Shown here: piece by piece, positions 9,202 through 18,426 of the stretch | How the letters are laid out: the number at the start of each line of letters is the position of its first letter | How positions within the stretch are numbered: position 1 is the stretch's first letter | Assembly (NCBI GenBank): GCA_937901015.1 | Contig: CALCGQ010000222.1 | Span: 1-58,073, forward strand | Direction: 5' to 3' | Length of the DNA: 58,073 nucleotides | From: an uncultured Bacteroidota bacterium | GTDB lineage: Bacteria > Bacteroidota > Bacteroidia > Bacteroidales > F082 | Made by a program: the position numbers and the translations under genes | The notes under the pieces: generated by a model | Told to the model about the DNA's origin: nothing | The model's database searches: none | What the model saw: only the letters and a program-made list of their open reading frames with translations

Positions 9202-10098
9202 TTGAAAACTATCAGCAATCAAAATAAAGCATACATTTTTGCTCTGTTAGCCGTATTATTTTGGTCTACAATGAGCACAGCTTTCAAGCTTACTCTTCAA
9301 CACATTGAGTTTGATAAGCTATTACTTTGGGCATCACTATTTGGAGGAGTAACACTTCTTTTTATAAATCAACTTGGAAAAAGCCCAATCAGAATTAAGC
9401 AATTATCCTTGAAAGACTGGCTTTGGTCAGCTATTATGGGTTTCTTTAACCCATTCCTATACTATCTTGTTCTTTTCAAGGCATATGATCTGCTGGAAGC
9501 TCAAATTGCAGGAACACTTAACTATACATGGCCATTGGCACTTGTAATAATGTCGGCAATTTTCTTAAAGCAAAAGGTAAGTTTCATGAGCTATTTGGCA
9601 ATTTTGGTAAGTTTTTTTGGAATCGTAATCATAAGTACTAAAGGAAGTTTCACAAGCTTTGGGGAATCAAGTTTATTAGGGATATTATTGGCAGTTGGAA
9701 GTTCCATTTTTTGGGCATCTTATTGGATAATGAATATTAAAGATAAAAGGGAAGAAACAGGAAAGGTAATGCTAAATATGTTTTTTGGGTTCATTTTTAT
9801 TATCATCTATATGCTGATGATGTCCAAAGATATTACTTTCCCAACGGGCTATGCTTTAGCAGGATGCATATATATAGGTTTATTCGAAATGAGTTTAACT
9901 TTTGTAATTTGGTTGTTTGCACTGAAGTATTCTGTTAGCACTGCAAAAGTCAGTAATTTGATATTTCTATCACCTTTCATTGCCTTGATATTTATAAACT
10001 ATTATGTAAATGAAATCATACATATGGCAACTATTATAGGGCTAGTCTTTATTATTGGGGGCATATTCCTCCAAAGATTCCTATCAACAAGTAAATGA
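9202..10098 (+). CDS. EamA/DMT-superfamily transporter
   Basis: 298 residues with about ten hydrophobic helices in two EamA repeats: the first begins YIFALLAVLFWSTMSTAFK, the second begins LLGILLAVGSSIFWASYWIMN. A conserved proline-bearing helix in each repeat (NYTWPLALVIMSAIFLKQ; FLSPFIALIFINYYV) fits metabolite exporters. The only sensible start is a TTG at 9202, because the next in-frame Met already lies inside helix 1. It sits 9 bases after the DASS transporter stop, so the two are probably one transcript. Substrate unknown. Confidence 0.88.
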   Translation: MKTISNQNKAYIFALLAVLFWSTMSTAFKLTLQHIEFDKLLLWASLFGGVTLLFINQLGKSPIRIKQLSLKDWLWSAIMGFFNPFLYYLVLFKAYDLLEAQIAGTLNYTWPLALVIMSAIFLKQKVSFMSYLAILVSFFGIVIISTKGSFTSFGESSLLGILLAVGSSIFWASYWIMNIKDKREETGKVMLNMFFGFIFIIIYMLMMSKDITFPTGYALAGCIYIGLFEMSLTFVIWLFALKYSVSTAKVSNLIFLSPFIALIFINYYVNEIIHMATIIGLVFIIGGIFLQRFLSTSK

Positions 10099-10195
10099 GA
10101 TTGATAGTATGCACCTTAATTAATTCATATTTATTGAAAAAAGAGCATCTTCAAAAGCAAATTTCCATACTTTTAAAACTTTAAAAACATAGAGT

Positions 10196-11356
10196 ATGTA
10201 CCCAAGATTAAGTGATCTGATTAATGATCTATTCGGAACAAATATTACGCTGCCAATACAGAGTTATGGATTCTTTTTGGCGATGGCTTTTTTAACTGCA
10301 GCTTTAATTCTTAGAAATGAACTTGACCGTAAAGAAAAACTTGGAGTAATTAAATCAACAATCAGAAAGACAACAGTTGGAAAACCTGCATCAATTATAG
10401 AATTACTAATGACATTTGTTATTAGTTTGTTAGTGGGATTTAAATTAATTGGGATTATAGTTTTCTATGATCAAGTAATTATAAACCCTCAGGAATTTGT
10501 TTTTTCATCTGACGGATCCTGGATAGGGGGTATTATTCTTGCATGTGTAATTACTTATCTTCAATACTACTTGAAAAATAAACAAAAGCTAGCTGTACCG
10601 GAGATCCGCATGGAAGAAGTTCCTGCCAAAGACCAGATGTGGGCTATATTGTTTATTGCGGTAGTTTTTGGAATAGTTGGAGCTAAGATTTTTCATCAGC
10701 TTGAAAATATGGATGAATTTCTCAGAGACCCAATAGGATCGCTTTTATCTTTTAGTGGATTAACATTTTATGGTGGGCTAATTGTAGCTGCCTTTGCTGT
10801 TGGAATCTATGGTGAAAAGCAGAATATTCCATGGCGGCATATTGCAGATTCAGTTGCTCCTCCTCTAATTATTGGTTATGGAATTGGTCGCATAGGCTGT
10901 CAAATTGCAGGTGATGGCGACTGGGGAATTGTAAATACTATGCTTCAACCGGAGTGGTTATCATTCCTACCAGAATGGACATGGTCATATACCTATCCAC
11001 ATAATATCCTAAATCAAGGAATCCCCATTGAAGGATGTGTTGGAGCTCATTGTAACGAGTTAGCTCAACCTGTTTGGCCAACTCCAATTTATGAAACAAC
11101 CATGGCATTTATAATATTCGGTATTCTTATGGTAATCCGAAAACACATAAATATTCCCGGTGCTATTTTCGCGATCTACCTAATGTTTAACGGGTTAGAA
11201 AGATTTTTAATTGAAAAAATCAGAGTAAATAACTTATTTGATTTTTTAGGTATGAAAGTTACTCAGGCAGAAGTAATATCCACATCTCTTTTCTTGATAG
11301 GTATTATTTTCCTAGTTGTATTTGTCATACAGGATAAAAAAGCAAAGCAACATTGA
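10196..11356 (+). CDS. Divergent Lgt-family membrane protein (prolipoprotein diacylglyceryl transferase paralogue)
   Basis: 386 residues, polytopic membrane protein. Recognisable Lgt blocks are LTFYGGLIVAAFAVGIYGE (about 189-207), GYGIGRIGCQIAGDGDWG (228-244), PTPIYETTMAF (295-305) and NGLERFLIEKIRV (332-344). Two positions differ from functional Lgt: the His of the HGGLIG loop is Tyr192, and the Asn after R-x-G in RIGN is Cys235. It also has an insertion near 245-290 with two cysteines and a long N-terminal region. A canonical lgt lies at 53451-54284. This copy could have altered chemistry, a different substrate, or no activity. The inositol monophosphatase gene follows after 57 bases. Confidence 0.8.
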   Translation: MYPRLSDLINDLFGTNITLPIQSYGFFLAMAFLTAALILRNELDRKEKLGVIKSTIRKTTVGKPASIIELLMTFVISLLVGFKLIGIIVFYDQVIINPQEFVFSSDGSWIGGIILACVITYLQYYLKNKQKLAVPEIRMEEVPAKDQMWAILFIAVVFGIVGAKIFHQLENMDEFLRDPIGSLLSFSGLTFYGGLIVAAFAVGIYGEKQNIPWRHIADSVAPPLIIGYGIGRIGCQIAGDGDWGIVNTMLQPEWLSFLPEWTWSYTYPHNILNQGIPIEGCVGAHCNELAQPVWPTPIYETTMAFIIFGILMVIRKHINIPGAIFAIYLMFNGLERFLIEKIRVNNLFDFLGMKVTQAEVISTSLFLIGIIFLVVFVIQDKKAKQH

Positions 11357-11413
11357 TCAATAAATACCTTAAGCCTTTAGCTTAAGTAATAATACATTGA
11401 ACGAAATAACCTC

Positions 11414-12208
11414 ATGAAACTCGACATAATAACAAAGCAGGTAGTTAACTTAAGCAAAGCTGTAGGACATACCATTAAAAGTGAATCGAAAAAATTTACT
11501 GAATCCGATATTGAGTCGAAGGGATTACACGATCTTGTAACTTATGTTGATAAGCAATCGGAAAAAATAATTGTTCAAGAACTTGGAGTATTATTACCTG
11601 AGGCTGGATTCATAGCAGAAGAAGACTCCACACTAAAAACAAAAGAAAAGTATAATTGGGTCATCGACCCATTGGATGGTACCACAAATTTTATTCATGG
11701 TTTACCACCATATGCAATTTCTATTGCATTATTAGATGGTGAAGAGCCGATTATAGGGGTTATTTATGAAATAAACCTTGGTGAATGTTTTTACGCCTGG
11801 AAAGGTGGCCCTGCATACTTAAATGGAAAGGAAATTCAAGTGTCAAAAACAATGGAGCTTAACAACTCTCTCATTGCTACAGGCTTCCCGTACTATGACT
11901 ACACAAAACTTCCTCAATACATGAATTTGCTTAGTGACTTAATGAAATCAACACGTGGCATAAGAAGATTGGGATCGGCAGCAACCGACATGGCTTATGT
12001 GGCATGTGGAAGATTTGATGTGTTTTATGAATATGGATTAAACTCATGGGATATTGCTGCTGGCATTATCATTGTTAGGCAAGCAGGCGGAATTATTACT
12101 GATTTTCAAGGAGGAAATGATTTTCTTTTTGGAAAAGAAATAATTGCATCCAATGGTACAACACATAAAGAAATGGCAAATAAAATCGCTAACTTCTTTC
12201 AGGAATAG
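11414..12208 (+). CDS. suhB: Inositol-1-monophosphatase family protein
   Basis: 264 residues, the standard size of the Mg2+-dependent, Li+-sensitive phosphatase family. Metal-binding motifs: GFIAEEDS (E69/E70), WVIDPLDGTTNFIHG (D85, D88) and NSWDIAAGIIIVRQAGG near the C-terminus. It hydrolyses inositol phosphates or related sugar phosphates in the cytosol; in other bacteria SuhB also has a role in rRNA transcription. The exact substrate is inferred. It follows the Lgt paralogue by 57 bases. Confidence 0.92.
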   Translation: MKLDIITKQVVNLSKAVGHTIKSESKKFTESDIESKGLHDLVTYVDKQSEKIIVQELGVLLPEAGFIAEEDSTLKTKEKYNWVIDPLDGTTNFIHGLPPYAISIALLDGEEPIIGVIYEINLGECFYAWKGGPAYLNGKEIQVSKTMELNNSLIATGFPYYDYTKLPQYMNLLSDLMKSTRGIRRLGSAATDMAYVACGRFDVFYEYGLNSWDIAAGIIIVRQAGGIITDFQGGNDFLFGKEIIASNGTTHKEMANKIANFFQE

Positions 12209-12265
12209 CTTAATCCATAATCGGTTAATTTTTTGTATCATTGTAAGTTAAAATATCATTGATTA

Positions 12266-12598
12266 ATGACAGATAATAGGCATAGTGATTTTGAAAAAGA
12301 TAGTCCCACACGTAGTATTCTAAAAGCTATTAGCTGGAGGTTTATTGCCTCGGGATCAACTTTTATTATAAGCTTTACCATCTTCACACAAGCAACAGAA
12401 ACTGCTTTTAAGGAAATTATTGGCGCAGTGTCAATGATTACAGCTGTTGATATAGTTGCAAAACTAATTCTGTATTATCTTCATGAGAGAATGTGGACAA
12501 ATATTGTATGGGGTAAATATTGGAAAAGACAAGCTGCCCGTCGTAGGGTTCGAAGAATAAATAAAATCAGGAAAAAACATGAAAGCACTGTGGATTAG
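12266..12598 (+). CDS. DUF2061 small membrane protein
   Basis: 110 residues. The DUF2061 core is clear: PTRSILKAISWRFIASGSTF, a helix to about residue 50, then GAVSMITAVDIVAKLILYYLHERMWTNIVWGK. Two transmembrane helices and a basic C-terminal tail (KRQAARRRVRRINKIRKK) are visible. The family is often found with sulfur or transport genes; no role can be stated here. Its last 20 bases overlap the start of the NfeD gene in another frame, which suggests coupled translation. Confidence 0.85.
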   Translation: MTDNRHSDFEKDSPTRSILKAISWRFIASGSTFIISFTIFTQATETAFKEIIGAVSMITAVDIVAKLILYYLHERMWTNIVWGKYWKRQAARRRVRRINKIRKKHESTVD

Positions 12599-13931
12599 AA
12601 GTATTGTATCTCTTTTTCTTATTACGTTTTTTTTTAATGGTATTGCTTCAATCGACAGCACCAAAACAATTATTTACACTTTTAACATTGATGAAATGAT
12701 TGCGCCTCCAGTTTGGCGCACCACCAAATTGGCCATTGAAAATGCCGAGAAAAATAATGCTGATCTTATCCTAATTAGTATGAATACATATGGTGGAATG
12801 TTAGATGCCGCCGATTCAATTAGAACAAAGATCCTTGATTCTGAAATACCAATTTATGTATTTATCGATAAAAATGCTGCCTCTGCAGGTGCCTTAATTT
12901 CCATTGCTTGCGACAGCATATATATGGCTCCCGGTTCAAATATTGGAGCAGCTACTGTTGTTGATGGTGAGGGAAAAGTACTTCCGGATAAGTATCAGTC
13001 ATACATGAGGTCAATGATGCGATCTACAGCAGAAGCAAAAGGACGAGATCCGGAGGTTGCTCAAGCAATGGTTGATCCAAAAATATTTGTGGCAGGAATT
13101 AGTGATACTGGACAGGTACTTACATTTACAACATCTGAGGCTGTTGAACATAATTATTGTGAAGCAGAAGTAGAAGATATTTATGAACTGTTGGAACATG
13201 CCGGATATGACAATTATGAGTTTATTGAACATAAAATATCTGCTACCGATAAAATCATTGGATGGCTTATCAATCCTATGATTAGCGGTGTGCTAATAAT
13301 GATTATTATTGGTGGTATTTATTTTGAACTGCAATCACCAGGCATCGGTTTTCCAATTGCTGCATCATTGCTTGCTGCATTACTCTATTTTGCACCTTTA
13401 TATGTTGAAGGACTTGCCAATAATTGGGAAATAGTACTTTTCGTTGTTGGATTGATTCTGCTGGTGGTTGAGATTTTTGCAATCCCGGGATTCGGTATTT
13501 TCGGTATTCTTGGAATATTCTTTATGATAACCGGGTTAACTCTCAGTATGGTTGGGAATGTTGGCCCTGGATTCTTTGACATAGACACATCTGGAATCGT
13601 AGGAGCGTTTCTTATTGTCATAATAGCATTTTTTACAGCTATTTTTGGTTCAATAATACTGAGTAAACAGTTATTTACAACACATGCTTTTGGACATCTT
13701 GCTCTTGATAAAGTACAAAGCACATCAGAAGGATATACATCTGCATCCAATAAGTATAAGTCAATGGTTGGAAAAACAGGTAAGAGTTATACTGTACTTC
13801 GACCATCAGGTAAGGTTATTTTTGATGATGTACTATACGATGCCACAGCAAGGTCGGGTATGATTGAAAAAGATGTTGATATCGTTATTTATGGATATCA
13901 GAATTCTCAACTAATTGTTGATAAAGTGTAG
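12579..13931 (+). CDS. NfeD-family membrane serine protease (ClpP-class, long form)
   Basis: 450 residues. Signal or anchor segment at 1-24, then a periplasmic ClpP-like domain with NTYGGMLDAADSIRTKI and the nucleophile loop KNAASAGALISIACD, whose Ser pairs with a downstream Lys (in RSTAEAKGR). About five transmembrane helices follow (240-370), then a soluble OB-fold NfeD domain (SMVGKTGKSYTVLRPSGKVIFDD). The family cleaves hydrophobic stretches of stomatin/flotillin-like partners; no stomatin gene is adjacent here. The start overlaps DUF2061 by 20 bases. Confidence 0.88.
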   Translation: MKALWIRSIVSLFLITFFFNGIASIDSTKTIIYTFNIDEMIAPPVWRTTKLAIENAEKNNADLILISMNTYGGMLDAADSIRTKILDSEIPIYVFIDKNAASAGALISIACDSIYMAPGSNIGAATVVDGEGKVLPDKYQSYMRSMMRSTAEAKGRDPEVAQAMVDPKIFVAGISDTGQVLTFTTSEAVEHNYCEAEVEDIYELLEHAGYDNYEFIEHKISATDKIIGWLINPMISGVLIMIIIGGIYFELQSPGIGFPIAASLLAALLYFAPLYVEGLANNWEIVLFVVGLILLVVEIFAIPGFGIFGILGIFFMITGLTLSMVGNVGPGFFDIDTSGIVGAFLIVIIAFFTAIFGSIILSKQLFTTHAFGHLALDKVQSTSEGYTSASNKYKSMVGKTGKSYTVLRPSGKVIFDDVLYDATARSGMIEKDVDIVIYGYQNSQLIVDKV

Positions 13932-13952
13932 GCAAAACTTCATATAGTTCAG

Positions 13953-14468
13953 ATGAAGCAGAATAATAAATTATTTCTTGTTAAAGATGACATCACTAAA
14001 CTTGATGTTGATGCTATTGTAAATGCTGCCAACAGCCGACTTGCCGGAGGTGGTGGTGTTGATGCTGCAATACATCTTGCAGCTGGCCCTGAACTCTCCA
14101 TTGCATGTAAAAAACTGAATGGATGTACAACCGGTTCTTCAAAAATCACAGATGGATTTAACCTAACCGCAAGCCATATTATTCATACCGTTGGCCCCAT
14201 TTGGAGAGGAGGTAATTCCGGAGAAACTGAATTATTGAAGAGTTGCTATCTAACGAGTCTTGAATTAGCTGATAAACATAATATTAGAACGATAGCATTT
14301 CCAAATATCAGCACCGGTATTTATGGTTATCCTAAACAGGAAGCTGCAGAAATTGCATTTGAAACTGTCAGCAATTTTATATCGGAAAGCCCAACCATTG
14401 AACAAGTGATTTTTGTTTGTTTCGATAATGAGAATTATGAAATCTACCAAAAGTTATTGGGGAAATAA
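13953..14468 (+). CDS. Macrodomain protein (O-acetyl-ADP-ribose deacetylase type)
   Basis: 171 residues, a stand-alone macrodomain. ADP-ribose-binding loops: VDAIVNAANSRLAGGGGVDAAIH (about 20-42), SHIIHTVGPIWRGG, and FPNISTGIYGYP near 111-122. The NAANS..GGGGVD..H arrangement is that of MacroD/YmdB-type hydrolases, which remove acetyl from O-acetyl-ADP-ribose or ADP-ribose from proteins. It starts 21 bases after nfeD and is probably co-transcribed with it. Confidence 0.93.
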   Translation: MKQNNKLFLVKDDITKLDVDAIVNAANSRLAGGGGVDAAIHLAAGPELSIACKKLNGCTTGSSKITDGFNLTASHIIHTVGPIWRGGNSGETELLKSCYLTSLELADKHNIRTIAFPNISTGIYGYPKQEAAEIAFETVSNFISESPTIEQVIFVCFDNENYEIYQKLLGK

Positions 14469-14520
14469 CTTTCTGATACAAGTAGTATTTTCTATTTCAA
14501 TTGGTAATAAAACTCAAGAA

Positions 14521-15348
14521 TTACACTAAGTGAATTCCATCGTCTTCAATCTTTATTATTTTCTTTTTATATAATAATCCAACTGCCTTTTTAAACACCT
14601 TTTTACTCATCTCCAATTTGGCAAGAATTATCACAGGATCTGATTTATCACTTAGGTTTAAAAAACCATTGTTCTCTTTTAATTTTTCTACAATTTTATC
14701 GGCATTGGGTTCAATATTAGTATAGCCTTGCTTTTGCAAACTCACATCAATCTTATTATCAGGGCGGATATTCTTTATATAACCTACAATTCTCTCCCCT
14801 GGTGAAACAGCCTGAAACAACTCATTATCATATAATAATCCTTTATGAACATTATTAATTATCACATTAATACCTAAGTCTGTTGGGTTACAAATAAGCA
14901 AATTTACTTCGTCATCTTTTTCAACAGTAATATTATCTTTTTCAAGATACCTATCGGTTTTCCCTGTTCCAACTAACCTGTCAGTTTTTTCATCAAGATA
15001 TAAATAAACAGGATAGCTATTCCCGGGTTTCATCCGTTGGATTTGTTCCGAATAAGGTACCAATAGATCTTTTTCAAGTCCCCAATCCATGAATGCTCCA
15101 ACAGGATTCATATCAACCACTTCAAGAACGGCAAATTCATTTAGCATGATATTGGGTTGTATATCAGTCGCAATAAGCCTGTCTTCGGAATCTTTATACA
15201 CAAAAACACTAATCTCATCACCCACAACCATACCGCTTGGAACATATTTATTGGGAAGAAGAACCTCATTATCTTCCTTATCCACAAGATAATACCCATT
15301 TAATGTCCTTCTTTTTGCTGATAATGTATTGAATACTCCTTGATTCAT
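14521..15348 (-). CDS. cvfB: CvfB-like S1 RNA-binding protein
   Basis: 275 residues with several S1-like beta-barrels followed by a C-terminal winged helix. The CvfB signature is FAVLEVVDMNPVGAFMDWGLEKDLLVPYSEQ (about 72-102). Further S1-like segments are VNLLICNPTDLGINVIINN and GERIVGYIKNIRPDNKIDVSLQ, and the end KMFKKAVGLLYKKKIIKIEDDG-like helix-turn region closes the protein. Homologues bind RNA and affect virulence factor expression; the role here is unknown. It has its own -7 element and lies opposite to the macrodomain gene. Confidence 0.88.
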   Translation of the reverse strand: MNQGVFNTLSAKRRTLNGYYLVDKEDNEVLLPNKYVPSGMVVGDEISVFVYKDSEDRLIATDIQPNIMLNEFAVLEVVDMNPVGAFMDWGLEKDLLVPYSEQIQRMKPGNSYPVYLYLDEKTDRLVGTGKTDRYLEKDNITVEKDDEVNLLICNPTDLGINVIINNVHKGLLYDNELFQAVSPGERIVGYIKNIRPDNKIDVSLQKQGYTNIEPNADKIVEKLKENNGFLNLSDKSDPVIILAKLEMSKKVFKKAVGLLYKKKIIKIEDDGIHLV

Positions 15349-15370
15349 AAAGCGATCGAATTATTTTTTA

Positions 15371-15378
15371 CAAAAGTA
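15371..15378 (-). promoter_or_regulatory. -7 promoter element (TACTTTTG) for cvfB
   Basis: On the minus strand, an exact TAnnTTTG match 22 bases before the cvfB ATG (15348). No TTG is found at the ideal -33 spacing; one lies only 12 bases upstream. Confidence 0.45.
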
Positions 15379-15403
15379 GCTTAATTGTATCAACTAATAT
15401 GGC

Positions 15404-15946
15404 TTACCTTATTCCCAGTTTCTTATGTATTTTATTGATAGTTCTTGTGCTTTTTGATTTTACTCCTGCAGAGCCAAATGGTAATAACTGTTCTAACATC
15501 AATGCCAATTCATTTAGCAGGTCTGGTTCATTGACCGACAATTTATAAAAGATATCTGTAGAATAAATAACATGAGCTATTTCCGAACCTTTATCCATTA
15601 ATACTTCTGAAGTAAACTGAAGCACTTCCCCATGAAGCTCTTCAGGGATATCAACATTAACAAGTAATGCAAGAAATGCCCTTTGTATTGGGATACTATC
15701 AATCACTGGTAGTATATTGATTATCTGTGGAACAAACGGTTCAACTATCTGAGGATTTCGATCACTTATTATCCTCAGTGGCCATGAGGCTCTTCTAGAA
15801 ACCGGTTCTTCGTTACGAAAAACTATTTCCAGAAGTTCACCCAATATTGCAGGCTGCTTAATTACAATATCTGCAATAAAATCAGCTTGAGCACGAGAAT
15901 GCTCTGCCATAATTATATCATTGAGACTATCCATATTCTTATCCAT
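15404..15946 (-). CDS. HEAT/ARM-like helical repeat protein, unknown function
   Basis: 180 residues, all-helical in appearance, no signal or membrane segment. Repeated amphipathic pairs such as PAILGELLEIVFRNEEPVSRRASWPLR, IVEPFVPQIINILPVIDSIPIQRAFLALL and LLNELALMLEQLLPFGSAGVKSKSTRTI resemble HEAT repeats, a protein-interaction scaffold. No enzymatic motif is visible. An exact -7 element (TATTTTTG, minus strand, 15949-15956) ends only 2 bases before the first ATG. Either the mRNA is leaderless or the true start is the second Met, four codons in (15934). Confidence 0.65.
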   Translation of the reverse strand: MDKNMDSLNDIIMAEHSRAQADFIADIVIKQPAILGELLEIVFRNEEPVSRRASWPLRIISDRNPQIVEPFVPQIINILPVIDSIPIQRAFLALLVNVDIPEELHGEVLQFTSEVLMDKGSEIAHVIYSTDIFYKLSVNEPDLLNELALMLEQLLPFGSAGVKSKSTRTINKIHKKLGIR

Positions 15947-16045
15947 AACAAAAATATATTAATTCCATCTACCAACAATATTGATTTTAAATTGAAGCTA
16001 AAAAATTACGTTCTTTGTTTGTAATTAAAACAGCTAATACACTAA

Positions 16046-17356
16046 ATGGCTAAACGAGGATTCTTACGTGATTTTATTGGAGTATTAAACAGCAATGTTT
16101 TCTCGATAATCTGTGGCGTCCTGGTGGTTATCCTTCTAACAAATATACTTGGAGCAAAAGGTTTTGGATTGTATTATGCACTCCTCGTAATTCCCATAAT
16201 AGTTGTAAGCCTTACTCACCTTGGAATTAGAGGTGCATCAATTTTTCTAATAGGACAAAAAAAGTATAGTGATGACCAAATCGTTTCCACAGTTTTAACG
16301 CTATTGATATTTACCAGTATCATTGGAGTAATAATGAGTATTGGTGCCTATTATTTACTCCATGAACCCGAGTATACAATTGGGCTTATTGCGATGGTTG
16401 TAATCATAATACCTTTCCGTTTGGCTATTGTGTACATTGGAGGAATTTATTTTGGTAAAGATGAAATTAAAAAAGCTAACAGGCTTGAATGGTCAATTAA
16501 CCTGATTAATCTAATTCTTGCAATAATATTGGTTTGGTGGTTTGAAACCGGACTTACAGGAGCAATCATTTCACTTACAACAGCAAATATCATAGTTGGC
16601 ATTTATGCCATTGGATCCATGTATCGTAGGTTTAATATTAAGATTGGAATAGTTCCCCCTCTTGTGAGAAATATGCTAAAGCTAGGTATAATGTACGCTT
16701 TTACATTTTTTGTTATACAGCTTAATTACCGATTAGATATTCTGCTACTTGAAAGATTTTCCACAATTGAAGAAGTTGGAATTTACTCCCTTGGTGTACA
16801 TATCGCTGAGCAATTATGGCAGATTCCTTTTGCAATCAGCATTGTTTTGTTCAGCAGGACCGCCAATTTGGATGACCAAAACAAAATCACCTCTTCAACA
16901 ATTACTCTGGCACGACAATCTGTAATCCTAATAATTCTACTTTCCTTGGCTGTCATTGGTCTAGCTCCATATTTGATTCCTCCCGTCTTTGGACAAGAGT
17001 TTATTCCATCTGTGCAGATCCTTAATTTAATACTTCCTGGGGTTATCATACTTGTGGTATTCAGGGTATTAAGTGGTCAACTTGCGGGGATTGGAAAACC
17101 ACAATATGCTGTTTATATTTTCATACCTGCCTTGATAATAAATCTAATACTTAACTATTTATGGATCCCTGATTATGGTGCCAAAGGAGCAGCATGGGCA
17201 TCTGATATAAGTTATGCTGTGGGTACAATAGGGTATTGGATAATTTTTTCAAAGATTACAGGAGTAAGCAAATTAGAAATTTTGAAGTTCAGCAAGAATG
17301 ATATCAGTATATTTGCCGATCTTAAAAACATGGTTCTTGATAAATGGAAAAAATAG
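16046..17356 (+). CDS. Polysaccharide flippase (Wzx/MATE-like, MVF superfamily)
   Basis: 436 residues with about 12 transmembrane helices. The start (RDFIGVLNSNVFSIICGVLVVILLTNILGAKGFGLYYALL) and middle (YALTFF..QLNYRLDILLLERFSTIEEVGIYSLGVHIAEQLW) are typical of oligosaccharide flippases that move lipid-linked glycans across the inner membrane. The last helices end GYWIIFSKITGVS. Its stop overlaps the sulfotransferase start by 13 bases, so the two genes are translationally linked. No glycosyltransferase gene is nearby, so the glycan is unknown. Confidence 0.88.
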   Translation: MAKRGFLRDFIGVLNSNVFSIICGVLVVILLTNILGAKGFGLYYALLVIPIIVVSLTHLGIRGASIFLIGQKKYSDDQIVSTVLTLLIFTSIIGVIMSIGAYYLLHEPEYTIGLIAMVVIIIPFRLAIVYIGGIYFGKDEIKKANRLEWSINLINLILAIILVWWFETGLTGAIISLTTANIIVGIYAIGSMYRRFNIKIGIVPPLVRNMLKLGIMYAFTFFVIQLNYRLDILLLERFSTIEEVGIYSLGVHIAEQLWQIPFAISIVLFSRTANLDDQNKITSSTITLARQSVILIILLSLAVIGLAPYLIPPVFGQEFIPSVQILNLILPGVIILVVFRVLSGQLAGIGKPQYAVYIFIPALIINLILNYLWIPDYGAKGAAWASDISYAVGTIGYWIIFSKITGVSKLEILKFSKNDISIFADLKNMVLDKWKK

Positions 17357-18426
17357 CTGATATACCTTTTTTCTTTGTTGTTGGTCGACCCCGATCAGGT
17401 ACAACTTTATTAAGAACATTATTTGATGCTCATCCAAATATAAGTTTCCCTCCTGAGTGCCAGTTCATAATTAATTTGTATCCAAAATATAAATCACTGG
17501 AAATCTGGAGCAGAAAAGACATATTGGAATTCTATGATGACCTCATCCAACAATGGCTTTTTGACACATGGAAAATTGACAATCAAAGCCTCAAAGCCAG
17601 TCTTCTAAAATATGAAGGTGCTAATACATATGGTAATATTTGTAAAGCTGTTTATCTCGAGTATAATTCTTTGTTTGCCAAGGATAAGATAAAGTTTATT
17701 GGCGACAAAAATCCGGGATATGCTATTTACACTAAGCAGTTATTAAAGATCTTTCCTGAAGCTAAATTTATTCATATTATAAGAGATTACAGAGATAATT
17801 TTGTTTCAATAAAAAATGTGGATTTTGAAGTACCAATTCCCTCTCTTGTAGTCCAGAAGTGGAAATACTTCTACAAGAAATTCAAGAAAGACAGCAAACT
17901 AAAACCATCAGTATATAGGACCTTGAATTATGAAGAACTTGCCAAAAATCCAGAAACAGAATATGGTAAACTTTGTGGATTTTTAGGTATTGATTACACG
18001 GATTCTGTATTTGACTTCCATGAAAAGAAAGATGATATCCTAAAACAATACCCATCAGGATATATAAAAACCTACCATACCAGCTTAATGCAAAAAGTAA
18101 ATACTTCTAAGATTGGAGTATGGAAGAATCAACTTACTGATAAGCAGGTAAAAATCATGGACGTAACTGCCGGACAAATTGCTGAAGAATCTGGTTATCA
18201 AAGAAAATACAAAAAATTCAATTTATTAATTTGGGGTCAGTCTATTCCAGGAAGAGCCTATGCTGCACTATTATCATTGGCCACAAAAATTGTTGACAGT
18301 TTCCCCTATAAAATCAGGATGGCCATTTTAATTAAAGGCCCATTATATTTAGCCAAATTATATCTTTCCCTGTTCAATAGGAAAAAGCTAAAAGAACTTG
18401 ACAATGTATTAATTAAGCGTAATTAA
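17344..18426 (+). CDS. Sulfotransferase family protein
   Basis: 360 residues. The 5'-phosphosulfate loop is near the N-terminus: FFVVGRPRSGTTLLRTLFDAHP (about 9-30). The 3'-phosphate-binding segment is FIHIIRDYRDNFVS (about 140-153). These are the PAPS-binding motifs of sulfotransferases; the acceptor is not readable, though carbohydrate is likely given the overlapping flippase gene. No membrane anchor is seen at the N-terminus; a hydrophobic stretch near 295-340 may associate with membrane. It overlaps the flippase by 13 bases and converges on the M14 peptidase with a 4-base overlap. Confidence 0.85.
   Translation: MEKIADIPFFFVVGRPRSGTTLLRTLFDAHPNISFPPECQFIINLYPKYKSLEIWSRKDILEFYDDLIQQWLFDTWKIDNQSLKASLLKYEGANTYGNICKAVYLEYNSLFAKDKIKFIGDKNPGYAIYTKQLLKIFPEAKFIHIIRDYRDNFVSIKNVDFEVPIPSLVVQKWKYFYKKFKKDSKLKPSVYRTLNYEELAKNPETEYGKLCGFLGIDYTDSVFDFHEKKDDILKQYPSGYIKTYHTSLMQKVNTSKIGVWKNQLTDKQVKIMDVTAGQIAEESGYQRKYKKFNLLIWGQSIPGRAYAALLSLATKIVDSFPYKIRMAILIKGPLYLAKLYLSLFNRKKLKELDNVLIKRN

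Noticed and set aside
11368-11386. CTTAAGC / GCTTAAG hairpin after the Lgt paralogue
   Set aside because: No T-run follows and the arms are AT-rich and short, so I do not call a terminator.
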